Assembly (NCBI RefSeq): GCF_051020975.1
Contig: NC_135033.1
Coordinates: 5,235,501 to 5,299,500, forward strand
Source of the DNA: Osmia lignaria lignaria
Lineage: Eukaryota; Arthropoda; Insecta; Hymenoptera; Megachilidae
Length of the DNA stretch: 64,000 bases
Direction: 5' to 3'
The notes below the pieces were generated by a model that saw only the letters and a list, made by a program, of their open reading frames with translations, was not told the DNA's origin and did no database searches. Both the position numbers and the translations under genes were made by a program. Shown one piece after another: positions 47,968 through 60,549 of the stretch (the first letter of the stretch is position 1; every line of letters starts with the position of its first letter).

Positions 47968-50900
47968 TCCCAAACTTTGAACGCGCAGCGATACAGCTTC
48001 GTTACGAATTCGCGGCCAGTCAACAAACGCTCGGCAGACAAGTTCTTGTCTCGTCCGTGCTCTTTCCGCAGGGCGACAATCGCGAATGAAACACGACAAA
48101 CACCGTCGCCGGCAGACAATCGAATTTCAATTTAGACCCGTCGAACCGCTGCTTCCCGGTACACGCTCGAACAAGCAATCCTTTCCATTAATACGACAAT
48201 GCAGCGTCGCCCTGTCGCGTATTTACTTCTGCTCGCGCCCCCACACGGATACGCGAGGCCTGCACGAAGCGCAACGCGCATCAAACAGAGCCGAGATCTA
48301 TTTTCTACGAGTGTCGGCCCATTCCGTTCGCTTTCTACGCGTCCGGATCTCTTCCACCCCTCCGTCTCTGTGAAAGCTACCCCTTTCACGCGCTCGCCTA
48401 ACGCACGGCCATTGCGGCAATCCGCGCGAGTCCCTCGGGGGATGAAAGTTTGCCGGCGAGATACGCGTACCTCGCACCCTCTCTTTTGCGCTTTGTACGC
48501 AACGCGCCACCTGTTTTCCCTTTCACTGTCCACTGACTGTCACCGCGCCGTTTCGAACGTTGCACCAAAGGGTTGCTACCCTCGAATATGATACATGTTC
48601 GAAGAATCTTAAAAATTTCGTAGAAATATTATAAAATTGTATGAATTTTCATACATAGAGATATGATAAAAATTTTCCACGATTCATAGGCAAATGCACT
48701 CGACGCGTAAGTAAATCCTGTCTGTCATAACGTTTCACTTCCGAGAAAATTGAAACTTTTCACCGCAGTCGAACGCGACTTCCGTTCAACGTTCCAATTG
48801 GAACGCGTCGAGCGAGATAACGGAACTTCAAGGAACAGGGGGCGAACCGACGAAGAAGACAATAGAATTTACATATTCATCGGACCTTAACGGTGCAGCC
48901 GTTCAAACGCATACAGCGTGGGTAAACGTCTTTCGCATCCGATGTAAACAGAACACGCTTGCAAGAGGCAGTCGCTCGCCGTAATTCACGATGGAAAGCC
49001 GCGTTTCTGCTGGAAGATCGAAAAGCAAGAGCGGAAACTCTCCGAGGAGAGGAAACGGTGGGTGGGTGGAAGGAACTTCAAGGCAACCGCAAGCCTGGCT
49101 GAAATCGTCTAGGCCACGCGAAAACGTTAAAAATGCAAAGGATTTTTTCTCGATCCTTGCATGCTCTCGCGAAGTCGTTCTTTGTACGATTATTTTGGTC
49201 GATCTCTCGCTCGAAGAAAAAGATTCATCTACATATTCATCGGTTTGCCGGAAGAAGAACCATCTCTTCTAAACGATCGCTTTGCAAACGAGCCTTTCAT
49301 ACATTTTCCTCTCTTCGCCAAGTAAAACGCGAATACTATAGTTTGCGATTAAACGAAGAGGAAAATAAAAAGAAACCGAGAGAATGGAAGGAACAAAAAG
49401 CGGGTAATTGCCTTTCATGATAGCAATATTAATTGCCGCTTGATTTCTGCTCATCGTCGTAAACTTTAATTCTCGTATCGGCTAACCTGCAATTATATCG
49501 TTCGATCGGCACGATAAACGGTTTCGTTGCGCGGACGTTGTTTTCATCTCATTGTACCGCGTTATCGTCGACAAACGAGCAGTTCCTTTTTGTTAAATCT
49601 CTATCTCGTCGGCGGACACGTACGAGCGTATCTTTCAACGCTTTCAAATTAACAGTGCAATCAATGCAACAAATGGGTTAACAAAATCTGTTCTATCAAA
49701 ATGATTAACATCGAAGACCCACCGTGAACTGTCAAGTTAAATCAGAAATAATCGTCACGTACGTTCTATAGTTCAGCGTATTTGACACCCTTCTTTGCTC
49801 CAGATTCACCCTCATAGAAGTGTTGACACGCGTTCGAAAATCATATCCCCTGTACAATAGAAGCGGGACAAGCGAGAGTCAGAAGGCGACCCGAATCGCC
49901 TCGAGTGTCGTGAAAGAACACTTTCCAGCGTCGTCGACGCGAGCAGTGGCTTTTTAATTCGTCCCTGTCGATTGCTAGATCGGATCGACGCCGCCACGTC
50001 GCGGCGCTCGTGAAAAGGATCGACAACGATGAACCGAGGTAAGCGGAGTCGAATCGCGGCAGCCAGCCAAGCATTATTTATTATTAACGATATTCATACG
50101 CTTGTCAATAGCAGAGATTTCCACTCCGCGCGATGATATCGACTGACACACGGTTCAAGCGAGTGACAAGCGGCTGCCGACGGCGGTGGCGTCGGCGTCG
50201 ACGTCGGCGGCCAGCCAGCCTGATTGCCAGCCTGCCACCGCGTCCTTTCTCATTCTATCCTCTTCGACGTACATTGTAAACGTTCGATGGTTTATTTGCA
50301 CGAGCCTCCCCACGTTACCAAATCGCACGAGCCATCGATTTCGATTAAGCCGCCAGGCAAGCGTGTCTGGCATCGACTCCACTCGCCTTTTGTAGTTGCG
50401 ATTCAATGCTCAGGAACGGTCTCAAGTGGGACTCGTGGGACCAGAAGAATCATGGGAAATAAGTTGATTTTGAATTGTTTATACGCCTACACTTTAGACT
50501 TTTCACTTGCCACTTGACAAAACTGATACAATATTCATGCTACCTTGAATTTTCATTAAATTTTCAATTACCTACTTAGGATTTTAAATAACTAATTAAT
50601 TCAGTGTGGGAGTTGAAAATTGATTTTCTCAATCATGTGACACGGATCGTCAATTTCGATTAAATCTCAAGCGGGTGATCCAGTTAAGATTCAGTCGTGT
50701 TTTGCATGCACGATCAGATGCCGAAGAATTTCTTGCGTCTCTTCCAAGTGAGATCGTTCTCGATTAAGAGCAGAACGGATCATCGTGCAACGGCAGACTG
50801 TTGGCGAGTCAATTTCACGCACGATTATACGTCTCTTTTTAAAGGGCGTTTAGCGGTTCTACCGAAAGAGGGTTGAAGGAAGCCCATTCTTATTAAAGCA

Positions 50901-51252
50901 ACCTGTTTTCCAAGGGGGAGGTTGGACACGTGCGAATACGCATGCCTGAGACGTTAATTTCTGCTGACCTGGTTGCTCATCGTTGCTCGAATTTCACGAG
51001 TCATCGAGTTTTATCAAGAATAGAAATTCGATTCCTCGATTAAATTCGATAAAACTAGCTTTATATTTGATAGAATTCACCCTGACTACTTTAACCCTCG
51101 TACGACAGATGAAGGATTATTTTCAGCAATCACTTCAAAATGTTATAAATTGCTTTATAAAAAGAACCATCTTCATTTCGTGTGACGAACGTTCCAGGAT
51201 CGTCTTCTAAATCATTAAATATCTTAAAAGGATTTTACGTTACTGCAGACTC
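47968..51252. other. non-coding stretch
   Basis: No supported gene. A GTCGGC-rich block at about 50171-50213 is followed by CCAGC repeats to 50237. GATGAACCGAG|GTAAGC at about 50029-50044 is a strong plus-strand donor-like site preceded by an open ATG-less frame of about 37 codons after TTTCCAG, but composition there is arginine-rich and unconvincing. Confidence 0.45.
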
Positions 51253-51280
51253 TCTTCCAATAAAAATAAAGATTGGAAGA
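51253..51280. repeat. perfect hairpin, 9-bp stem, 10-nt loop
   Basis: TCTTCCAAT pairs with ATTGGAAGA across an A-rich 10-nt loop. It carries CCAAT/ATTGG boxes on both arms, so CCAAT-factor binding is possible but cannot be shown. Confidence 0.85.
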
Positions 51281-53902
51281 TTGTAGTCGTCTGTGTAATA
51301 CTTCGTATAGAAATAGTAACGATGCCATTAAAATCTCGTCATTATTTATCACACTTTATCCATCTGTATCTTCGAGATCTGCTGTTAGAATTTTAATTGA
51401 CACCCCACGAATATCTCCCTCTACGTCATATCTGAATCGATAATTGTTATTCGACGATTCTAGCGAGGAGCTTTCCGTTCTTCTTGTTCGAGTTCTTTCG
51501 TTGGTCTTGTTTATTCATGGAAAACCGAGTTTTCGCGTTAGTTGGACGTTCTCAAAGGTAACCGGAGAAACAACGTCGATCGTATTGAAAGGCGTCCCGT
51601 CTCGAATTGAAATCGATCTGGAAGTTTTCGCGGGATGCCGCGATTGATTCCCAGACTTCCTTTCAATTCTGCCCGCTCGAACGGTCTTTTTCCTTATTTT
51701 TCATTATTCTCGTTTCAATCTTCGATTGCCACGATCCCCTCACACAACCCGACCGCTCTTTTTCCAACCATGTCGGCTTAATGACTTGCAAACAAAACTC
51801 CGCTAGCTACCACCCCTACCAACGAACCATCGTAGCAGACCGATAATTACAGAAAACACTTTGAGCTTACCTACTTGGCGCCGGCATTCGTTCGAATCGA
51901 CGAGAACGAAATCAAAAAACAACACGAACGCGTAATCGTGCCCTCTCCTCTGGCTTCGATTTCTTCGTCGACTCGCCAAGCGGACAGTTGAAGATAATTA
52001 ATTCCACTTCGTATCATTCGACGATTACAATTCGTTAGCGACTCCTTGCGGTTCGTCGTTTTATGCGTAGATCGGCAAACAATCGTCCCGCGAACGGGCA
52101 TCGATGGAAATGAAACGTCTGTTGAAAGCAAGCTTCTCTTCATCTCCATAAATTGTTCCGTACGATCACAAAGACGGCCTCTTTGTGCCGTGTCCTCTGG
52201 GAAATGACGAGCCGTACTTGTCCCGTCTCGAGTTATCGAATCGATTTGAATTTTAATCGATACAGACCAACTTGCATGCCTGATGTATGTAAAACGAGAC
52301 AATTTTTCTTTAAACTTTATTCTGACCAAAGTTTCTCACCGTTCTTCAGGATATTTAACTCCTTGACATATTAATAAAACAGAATTTTAAAAACGTTCGA
52401 AAAATACTATTTAATTTGGCTCAACTGAACAGTTATGTGCAACATTCCATTTTGAAATTTGCATTGCTATATAACATTTAATCAGGTTGATATATGATCT
52501 TAATAAAATAATAAATCAGTAGTATAAACTGCACATCGTCCGCCGGAGACAATTTTTGACGTCTCGAAACGTGAAAGTCTTCAATGGCACATGAAATGAA
52601 TGACGTCTCCCAGACGTAATTGTATATCAAGGAATTAAGCTAATTTTTTAGCCGCTCGAAAAATATTTAAGTCACGTTATGTCTCTCTCTATAACATCAA
52701 AGTTGAAACTACTACCTCGTTTCAGGAATCAGGGCGCTGTACCGTCTCGATTCGAATATCGAATCGAGAAGTTCCCTATCGATTGCCAGTGGCATGGTTA
52801 CGCGGCTTGGAAACGTCTACTTCGATATCCGAATCAGAAATTCAGAACAGCACTGATTCCCGTAGCGAACAAATGCCGCGAACGAAAGAGAATCGAAATC
52901 GCGATGGTTCTTGAGCCAACTCGATCGTACCACCTCGTATTTCACTCAGAAATCCATTTTCTTCGCAAATGTATCGCCGGATGTTGTTGCTTCCGGCGTT
53001 CGCATCGTTTTGATACTCGACACACAATGTTCGTCCAAGATATCCAATGGATTGTATTTCTCGCGAATCGGCATGCGTGAGCAGCCAATCGAAATGTGTT
53101 TACATTCTATCCGATTGAAATGATGCAAGATGTTTCGAAAAGAATAGGAATCGACAGATTTTCATCGTTTTCTTTTCAACAAATCATCTCGAAGATTGTA
53201 TTATCGTGGATATAGAATGGATCGTAATTACAAGAGGAACGCAGCAGCAGTTTTTAGGCAGCAGGATCACGAAAAGCTCACCTTCCGTTAATTGGAATTT
53301 TACGACTGCCTTTGTGCCTTCCACGGCGATTGTCAGTCCCTGATAAAAGCATCATCGGGACGTTGAACCAGATTTTCCCCCCGTTCCATCGACACCGGTC
53401 TCGTTGCAACGAGTCTCTGCGATCACCCCTTCTCTTTCTACCCCTCGATCGGACTTCCCTTTTGTTCGCGTCGCTCGCGATTACGAGTCCTATGAATTCT
53501 TCACGGAAGCTGGATGCCAGACGATCCGATAATGAGACCACTCAAAATTCGTGTCTGCCTCGTTCGAAAGACATCGGCGAGCTGGCTCGCGTACGCGCAT
53601 CCCTCCAATCTATTGTATCTGCGAAAAGCGAACGGCATGATTTTGCAGAATTTTTCTGCGAGCATCGAAAGGAAAGAAGAAACGAACAATGATATTTTGC
53701 GTCGAATTACGGTACCGATATTCGGAAGTACAGACCGAGTCGTACGAGTTAAAATATAACGAGACCGAACGGGGTAGAAGAAAGAGAAAGCTATACAGAA
53801 TCTTCTTTCCCTATTCTCTTTGCCGCAGATTGTATCTCACGAATAATTGAACGAACAACTCGGTTCCTCCAACTCAAAGATCGAGCCTCTCTCTCTCTAT
53901 GA
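51281..53902. other. non-coding stretch
   Basis: No supported gene. The 152-codon minus-strand frame (51871-52329) starts at TTG and ends in AAGTAG right before GTAAGC. 52380-52560 is strongly AT-rich. At 53278-53692 frames are open on both strands at once, a sign of stop-poor composition. (CT)6 lies at 53887-53898. Confidence 0.5.
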
Positions 53903-53918
53903 GTTCGTTCGAACGAAC
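53903..53918. repeat. perfect 16-bp palindrome
   Basis: GTTCGTTCGAACGAAC, directly after the (CT)6 run. Built of two TTCG/CGAA words; no known factor assigned. Confidence 0.9.
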
Positions 53919-56900
53919 ACGCTAGTTTCGCAGTTGCGGAAAGTTAAGAGTACGCTCGAATAGAAACTTAGAAACGATATAGAGTTTCGCCTGGTCGACT
54001 AACAAATCATCGTGCACACGAGCTGCGAATTCGAGTGGATCGTGTAACGAGTCGAATCGATCCATTCCGTCTTCGCAGGTCCGAGTGGAACATTACCCGG
54101 GATCGTTTCCAACGATAATACGTTAACGCACGATTTACCGTTTAACCGTGCATTATTTACCGAGCTTGTACGCGTTAATGCACGAGGAAACTCGGAGTAG
54201 ATAGTCATTCTCGTGAAAGCCGTGAGACGAAGAAATACCTACTCCTGTCCGACGAATTGGATTATATCAGCGTCGATCGGCGTCGTCCGTCTCGCGTGCG
54301 CGTTTCTGCTTGTACGTGGACAGAGGAGAGACTTGAGAAAGCTCGTGTTTCCAGGAGGAAGTAATGAATAGAAGGAGAAAATAGGTCAGACTGTTTCGTC
54401 GGGGTCCGCGGAGGGTCACACGGAGCCAATAGGACTCTAATAAAAGGCCCTGCAACCCTCGACAAAGCTCCATTGTACCGTTCTTGTATCTCGTGTAACA
54501 CGATATCCCATCCTTTCTTACCTCGAAGATGCTTTTCTTCCTTGTGTCATGTCCATTTTCCCCTCTCGGGCTTCTGCTACTCACGCGGACAGGTACCGAC
54601 CTTACACCTGAGATTCTCAACGATTGTTTCTCGTATTACTCGCAAGGGGAAAGACTGGGTTTCTTGATAGACGGTTTTTCTTTTGTCCGGATTTGAAAAG
54701 GACCGGTTAATTAAATATCGAAAGGCATTGAACAAAGAATGCGTTAGCTGGATAATCGCTCTATCGATTAAGCTTTCAAAAAGTAGATCAAATAGTTCTT
54801 CTAAAGGTCCTATATATACGTTCACGTCGAATAATAATTACGTTGATTATTTTACGATTAAATAACAAATTGAACCGAGAAATTTATGCGGGCGAGGCTC
54901 ATCATTCCCAGTCAAAGGGCCGAAGGAACAATTAATTTCACCAGGCCAGAACTTTCTACCTGCCAGTTAAAGCATCCATTGTTACAAACTTCATAATGGA
55001 TAATAAATCGAAGTTGCAATACTTTCTAAAACCCTCATCTCCCCAGCTGGTTCTCATCAAAGGTACACCTTTTTCGACATCATCCTAGCGTGCGAAATAA
55101 TTGAATCAGTAACAAAGCAACGCTCTCCCGTTGAAATTGCTGCACCCCCATAACGAAATCAGCGTATCAACATCAACGTAATCAGAATCCCCCATTTGCC
55201 GGATCGCTCGGTATATCGGATGGTGTATAGGTCCGGTGCGTGTTGAAACACGGTTACACTTCGATAAACCGAACCAGACAAATTTCACGTTCGTCGTACA
55301 TATGGCGGACAGCTGTTCGCTTAACGCGGTTCTGACGGCCGATCGGCTCGCGGGCGATCGTCGTAATTCCTAGCCGCGGGCTGAAATCGAGCCTTGAAAA
55401 ATGAACGCACAGAACACGAGTTCGCGGCTCGACGATCCCCGAATACAGAGTTCGAACGGTCATCGGGCAATTGGAGCTGGTGGCGTGTAAGCGCAAGCGA
55501 ACCACCGCGACAGCCGCAAACCCATAACACGACACCGTATAAAATACAGTATTATGTCGCCGCAGGCCGTCATCTGGCTCTGACGGCAACAACCTCTTCA
55601 GCCCCGCCACCCTGAACCCTGATTAATCGTTACACGTGTTCGCCGCGTTTGTTTTCTAGATCGCCTCGTTACCCCTCGCGCCACTTTTTTACGCGAGTCT
55701 GCGGTCTTCGATCTCCCGTTGCCGTTGCGCTTCCGCCACAGGCTTTAGCTTAAATTCAAGACAAAAGGAAGCATAGAAAGTATATTTATGTCCTGTAAAT
55801 TCTATAGGATATTATCGCCCTTTGCTCTTATAATCTATGTACGACTTCTGCTCTAGTGAAACCATGAACCACAAATTCGTCTCTGTTCGTGAACGAGCAA
55901 GTTTTGATGAAGCCGTTCAACGAGAGAAATTCAAACAGATTACGGACGAACAAATCCCCGACAAATGTCACTGCTAAATGTGTACATTGATTCACTCAGT
56001 GCACATTGACAGAATGTTTGATAAACAGCTTTGAGAAAAAGCAGCAGGCGTAGGAAAAGAAGAAGTTGGTGGAATCAGAACAGAGCTTCTACCATGCAAA
56101 TTCTCGACTTTCAAACGGAAATCGAAAATTCTAATTGCAACGTGTCAGTTTTCTGTCACGTCTTCCTGTAAAGGGACGCGACGCGTCATGAAAGGGCGAA
56201 GGTAGAACGAGACAGAGGCGGACAGGGGGTGCATGGAAAGGGTCGGTCGAGGAAAATCGACGGTCGCTCGTGTTTATCGACATTAACATGGTTTGTCCCC
56301 TCTGTCAATTTCTGGCTGCAATATCAGAGACACGTTTCCCTACGCTGGAAGCCCGACAACGTCAGAAAAGCGGAAGGCTTTCTCGTTGCTCGTTTTCCCT
56401 GACGCTTGCCCGTCCGCTTTGTTATTTTTCCTACCTCTTATTTTCTCCTTTTTCCTTCTCCTTTACCAGCGTTTTTTCTTTTTTTTTTTTTGTTTCTTTC
56501 TCCGTGAAAATATCACGAGGTCGACTGCATCGTCGGGCACGGCCACTGAACAACGGGGTGCATAAATTTCAGAAAATTGTTTCTGTCGCGCGGCACCGTC
56601 AGGATAAAAGGGACCGAGGCTAATACGGAAGTGTCCTCGCGGTCGGCGAGCTTCTTCTAACCGGTCGCATGACGCTAAAATTGGATGTAACCCCCAGGAT
56701 CTCTTGATCGTCTTCCTTCACCCAACAATAGTTATGGTGATTATCCTTAAATGTTTTAGTTACGAAGTCTATAGTATTATATGTGACCCAAGAAATACTT
56801 AAAAAATACAATTTCTTCCGTCTTTAAACTACACTTGATCCTTCGAATCGCGATGTCCTCTAGGTTTACTAAATAAATTACGCATCTACTTCAAAATTAA

Positions 56901-58766
56901 ACAGTTTAGTATTAAATATTCGCGTAGCTGTCACTCGATGGCGCAGGTCAGCCGTAAAGCGCAGGTTATTACCTGTCGCTCGGTTTAAAATCATTTTAGA
57001 GTTTCAATAACCAGGCAGCCCAGTCAGCCCGTTCGACGGGCAGGCGTCTCTGGCAGGGTGAGACCCCTTGTGTCGGTCGGGGGCTAATGGCAATCCCGGC
57101 TGGACTTCAAACGCAACGTTACAGGCCGCGCGTATGCAAGCGCGCGATAGACGCGTAATTATATTGGCGACCGATGGGCATCGCCTTTGACCGACTCGAT
57201 TGCACGGTAAGCAGACCGCGAGAAGGAAATTACCAAGTGATCGAGGTCGTCGCCGCAACCCTCTGAACCAGTTCCTTCCGCAGCCACCTTCTGAAACTTG
57301 TGTCTCCACGCTCGGCAAACAGTCTCGCCGAAGATTTTCCGCTTCGCAGCTCGATTATTGCAATTATTCTTCACCAATATTCTCGGTTAACGAGTTTCAA
57401 TGATTTCGTTTAAATGCATTCCACGCAGTCATTTTCAATAATATATAGAATTACTTTGACGTAACGATCAGTGATCGGCGCTTCAGTTATCAGGTATCTC
57501 ATAAATTAACAAATTTAGCGTAAGTAGTCAATGAAGTTATCGTAGTTACTAGGAAGCTGGAATAGCTGTGGTTTACATTATCCACCGTCCCACTATGGCA
57601 TTAGTTCATAATCGCGCGGCATTGCGTCGTTGTGTAACTCAATGCACGAACATTGAACGCGTGATTGGCGTTGGTCGGCTCTTCGCTGTTAACGCGCGTG
57701 CTACGCTACAGCGCGATGAATATTTAAATTTAACGTGATTACAGGGACCGTTTTGCCTCCACCTGTCGTCCATTGAATCTGTAGCCCTATCAAAGGGACA
57801 CCGACCACTTCGTTCGGCTATAATGCAAGATAATCCTGCCTTTAATGCTCGTAACAGCATACTATCTGAGGATAGTTTCACACGGTTATGAAACTTCTAA
57901 CTGACAGAAGATTTTATGAACATTCGTGGTAGAGAGGATTAAAGCGGTTCCTCTACGAACACAACTTATAATGAAATTCATCAAACATTTTTTCTGCTTA
58001 ATATTTAAACATCCGCTAAAGGTAGGATGATTTAAATTCAAAAACGACCTGAACCGTGTCCCAAAAATTCACGCTATTGAACGGCAGAGTTAACGTTAAC
58101 CCCGCGTATGAGACCGTGAACAGAGGAGCCATGAATAAAATGAAAGCAACCCCGGGGGACAAAGATGAACGTACGTAGAAGCAGTAGCCAACGACCCGTC
58201 AAAAATGTGGGACACAAACGCCCGGGTCCCTCTTCTTTTTTCTTTTCGCAGCGAATAGCCCGCATGAATCCCGCGGAACCAGGCTTCACCATTTGTGGGG
58301 GAGCCAGAGAGCTCTGGAAATGATGGTCTCCGCGAAGGAGAAGAAAGGCAAAAGCGATGCCGCGTATCGCGAAGGGATATGCGTGTACATGCGACTAGCG
58401 ATGGAGATTCGAAACTTCCTCTTGCAAGTTCTCAAACAATTCAACCACACCTCCAGCTTCGAATCACTTCGAATTTCATTCGAACTCTACAAGTTTTGGA
58501 AGTCTTGAAACCAGGAAGATCTAGGAATGTACTATCGCATTATACTTCCTTATGGATATGAAGTACCTCTATTATTTGTGTAATAACAAAACTTTATTCA
58601 AAATTATATTATTTCATCTTCCGATAATCTCCCAAGACTTTTACGGTTCGAAATGATTTGAAACTTCCTCAGTGTATTCATATTGGAAACGATTCGAGAC
58701 GCTTCATAGCCCATCACTGCGTACACAGCTATTTATTCCCTCATCCCTCTTCGGCATCCCTCATCC
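53919..58766. other. non-coding stretch
   Basis: No supported gene. CpG-rich at about 55200-55740 and 57000-57330. T13 at 56479-56491 lies in a 120-bp pyrimidine-rich tract that makes phenylalanine-rich frames on the plus strand. ORFs on both strands overlap at 54262-54620 and 55254-55615. Confidence 0.5.
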
Positions 58767-58988
58767 ATGAAAAGCACACGCACTCTAGCTTATTCTTTTT
58801 TTATTCCCTCTTTCTTTTGCTTCGTTTCCCTTTACTCGACTCATTCCATCGCACCCTATCCTCGTCACCCTTGGACCACGCGGTATATATTTCAACGGGG
58901 TTTCAACATCCTGACCCAGAAATACACTCTCGAGCACGCGACGGGAGTCCTTCGAAGGTTAAACGTAGGGCTGGTACGCGGTTCGTAA
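58767..58988 (+). CDS. candidate small secreted peptide, 73 residues
   Basis: A true ATG at 58767 (context CATCCATGAA, no A at -3) opens 73 codons. MKSTR is followed by a hydrophobic core (TLAYSFFIPSFFCFVSLY) and STHSIA, a fair cleavage site with S at -3 and A at -1 but proline after it. The predicted 44-residue mature part begins PYPRHPWTTRYIFQRG and ends RGS; it is basic and lacks cysteines. The hydrophobic core derives from a T-rich tract, so chance is a serious alternative. No family recognised; overlapped by a longer TTG-start frame. Confidence 0.13.
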   Translation: MKSTRTLAYSFFIPSFFCFVSLYSTHSIAPYPRHPWTTRYIFQRGFNILTQKYTLEHATGVLRRLNVGLVRGS

Positions 58989-60496
58989 CTCCCTCGCATA
59001 AATTCTCGAAAAGAACGTCGAACGGTCCTGAAAAATTTCAGCGAACGACCCCTCGTGATCGCGGTAATGGTCGTCGACGACAGTTAGTGGCGTTAACGAA
59101 GGTGTTACCCGGCGGAATTACAGTGGCCGTTAGAAGCTATGAACGTCGACCGAATTGCCAGCTACGTTTACTGAAATAATATAAAGGCGAATATCACGGA
59201 CTGAGAAAGAGAGATAAAGACTTTATTAATAGAACGTTGCCGTTTCTCCATCGAAAGCGCGCCTATTCCCATTTAAAAAAGAACACGAAGATTACGTTTT
59301 TCAATATTTTAAATGTATCCTCTATGCTACATATTACTTCGTGAAAAGTATCACCGGTAGACGCCACTTGGTCGCGTCGACGAGGGTCGAACGAAAAACA
59401 GGCTGGCTGTTATCGTCGCGATTGAAAGTAGCGCGCAAACGAGGGTTAAAACGAGAGGCTGGTAGTATTTTTCGAAAGAAAGCCGCGGAGAATAATAAGG
59501 GAGTGAGAAGGATCCTCTTCCGGGAAAGCGTTCGCCGCTGGATCGAAAATATTTTTCCAGACATCTCTGAATTATTCGCGCGCAGCCCGGCCGACGCCGA
59601 TAGAATATTTTCTAAAGAACTCATTATTGGAAAAGTTACTCCATCGTGGCCGGGAGGAATCGAACGGGCCCCACACCCCAAGATGGTATTAATAGTTGAT
59701 TCGCACGGAAATGATTGAAATCGAGTCGACCAGAAGTTTTCTATCGAGCCACTGCACCGGTAGGAATCTCCTTGGCCAGCCGGCTATCTCGCGTTCACCG
59801 CGGCCGAGTATCTCAATCAAATTATGAAAATGATTCTGGCACCCCGCCCATCTAGTATTCTTTCGCGGTGATCCATCGATAACATCCAGTTTCATATATT
59901 TTTAATAGTCCAAGTTAACGCGAGTTCTGTCTAATCTCCATGAGAAAAAGAACGAACAAGATCCCTGTAATTTCGTCTGAGACCGAGTCACGAGGACAAG
60001 GAGAGGCCCGAGGGATCGTAGGAGTCTCGCGAGGGTCTCGAAAGTGGCCGATATTGATTTTCCATTTCTTAGGCCTAGGCCATTGTAGAGGTGGTCTATC
60101 GTGTGTGCGTGCTGCGAAGAAAAAAGAAAACCTCTGCTCGACATCACCCCCGGTGCTCTCTTCAGTCTGTTTCCCTGCCCCTACTGCACGGGCCATTACT
60201 TTGCCGTAACCCTTCTTTAAGCGCGCGCGGGTTCGCCCGCAGACCCTCAGACTCGGTCACGCCCAGCGCTATCTTAACGCCCGTTTTCGGTCTTTCGGAT
60301 ATTTTTAGCGTTACACGGACACCACGCGGATAATATACCTGCGAGGAAGAGACCGGTCTCACGCCGTTCCCGCTGATCTATGGTTTCGAGGAACAGAAGG
60401 GAAGAACACTACCGGAACGAACGGCTCGCGTACCAAGATAGTCATCTCTCGGACCCCGCGAGTTTACATAGATTATTATTGCGTCGAACGAGACCC
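58989..60496. other. non-coding stretch
   Basis: No supported gene. At 59334-59718 frames of 115-125 codons are open on both strands but begin at GTG or other non-ATG codons. 60100-60320 is CpG-rich. Confidence 0.5.
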
Positions 60497-60549
60497 GACC
60501 TTTCTTTCTTAACTATAACTTCTGTGGACCTTTCTTAACTGTACCTTCT
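60497..60549. repeat. short imperfect tandem duplication
   Basis: GACCTTTCTTTCTTAACTAT... at 60497-60523 is followed by GACCTTTCTTAACTGTACC... at 60527-60549. The second copy lacks one TTTC unit and differs at a few sites. A local slippage duplication. Confidence 0.85.

Noticed and set aside
49929..50038. Plus-strand exon-like segment ending GAG|GTAAGC
   Set aside because: Weak acceptor, arginine-rich product driven by CGT/CGA repeats, no partner exon.
51871..52329. 152-codon minus-strand frame ending next to GTAAGC
   Set aside because: TTG start; the stop codon lies before the donor-like site, so splicing would not extend it; no recognisable domain.
53278..53692. Overlapping frames on both strands, one ending at AAG|GTGAGC
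   Set aside because: Both start at non-ATG codons and are open simultaneously, which points to stop-poor composition rather than coding.
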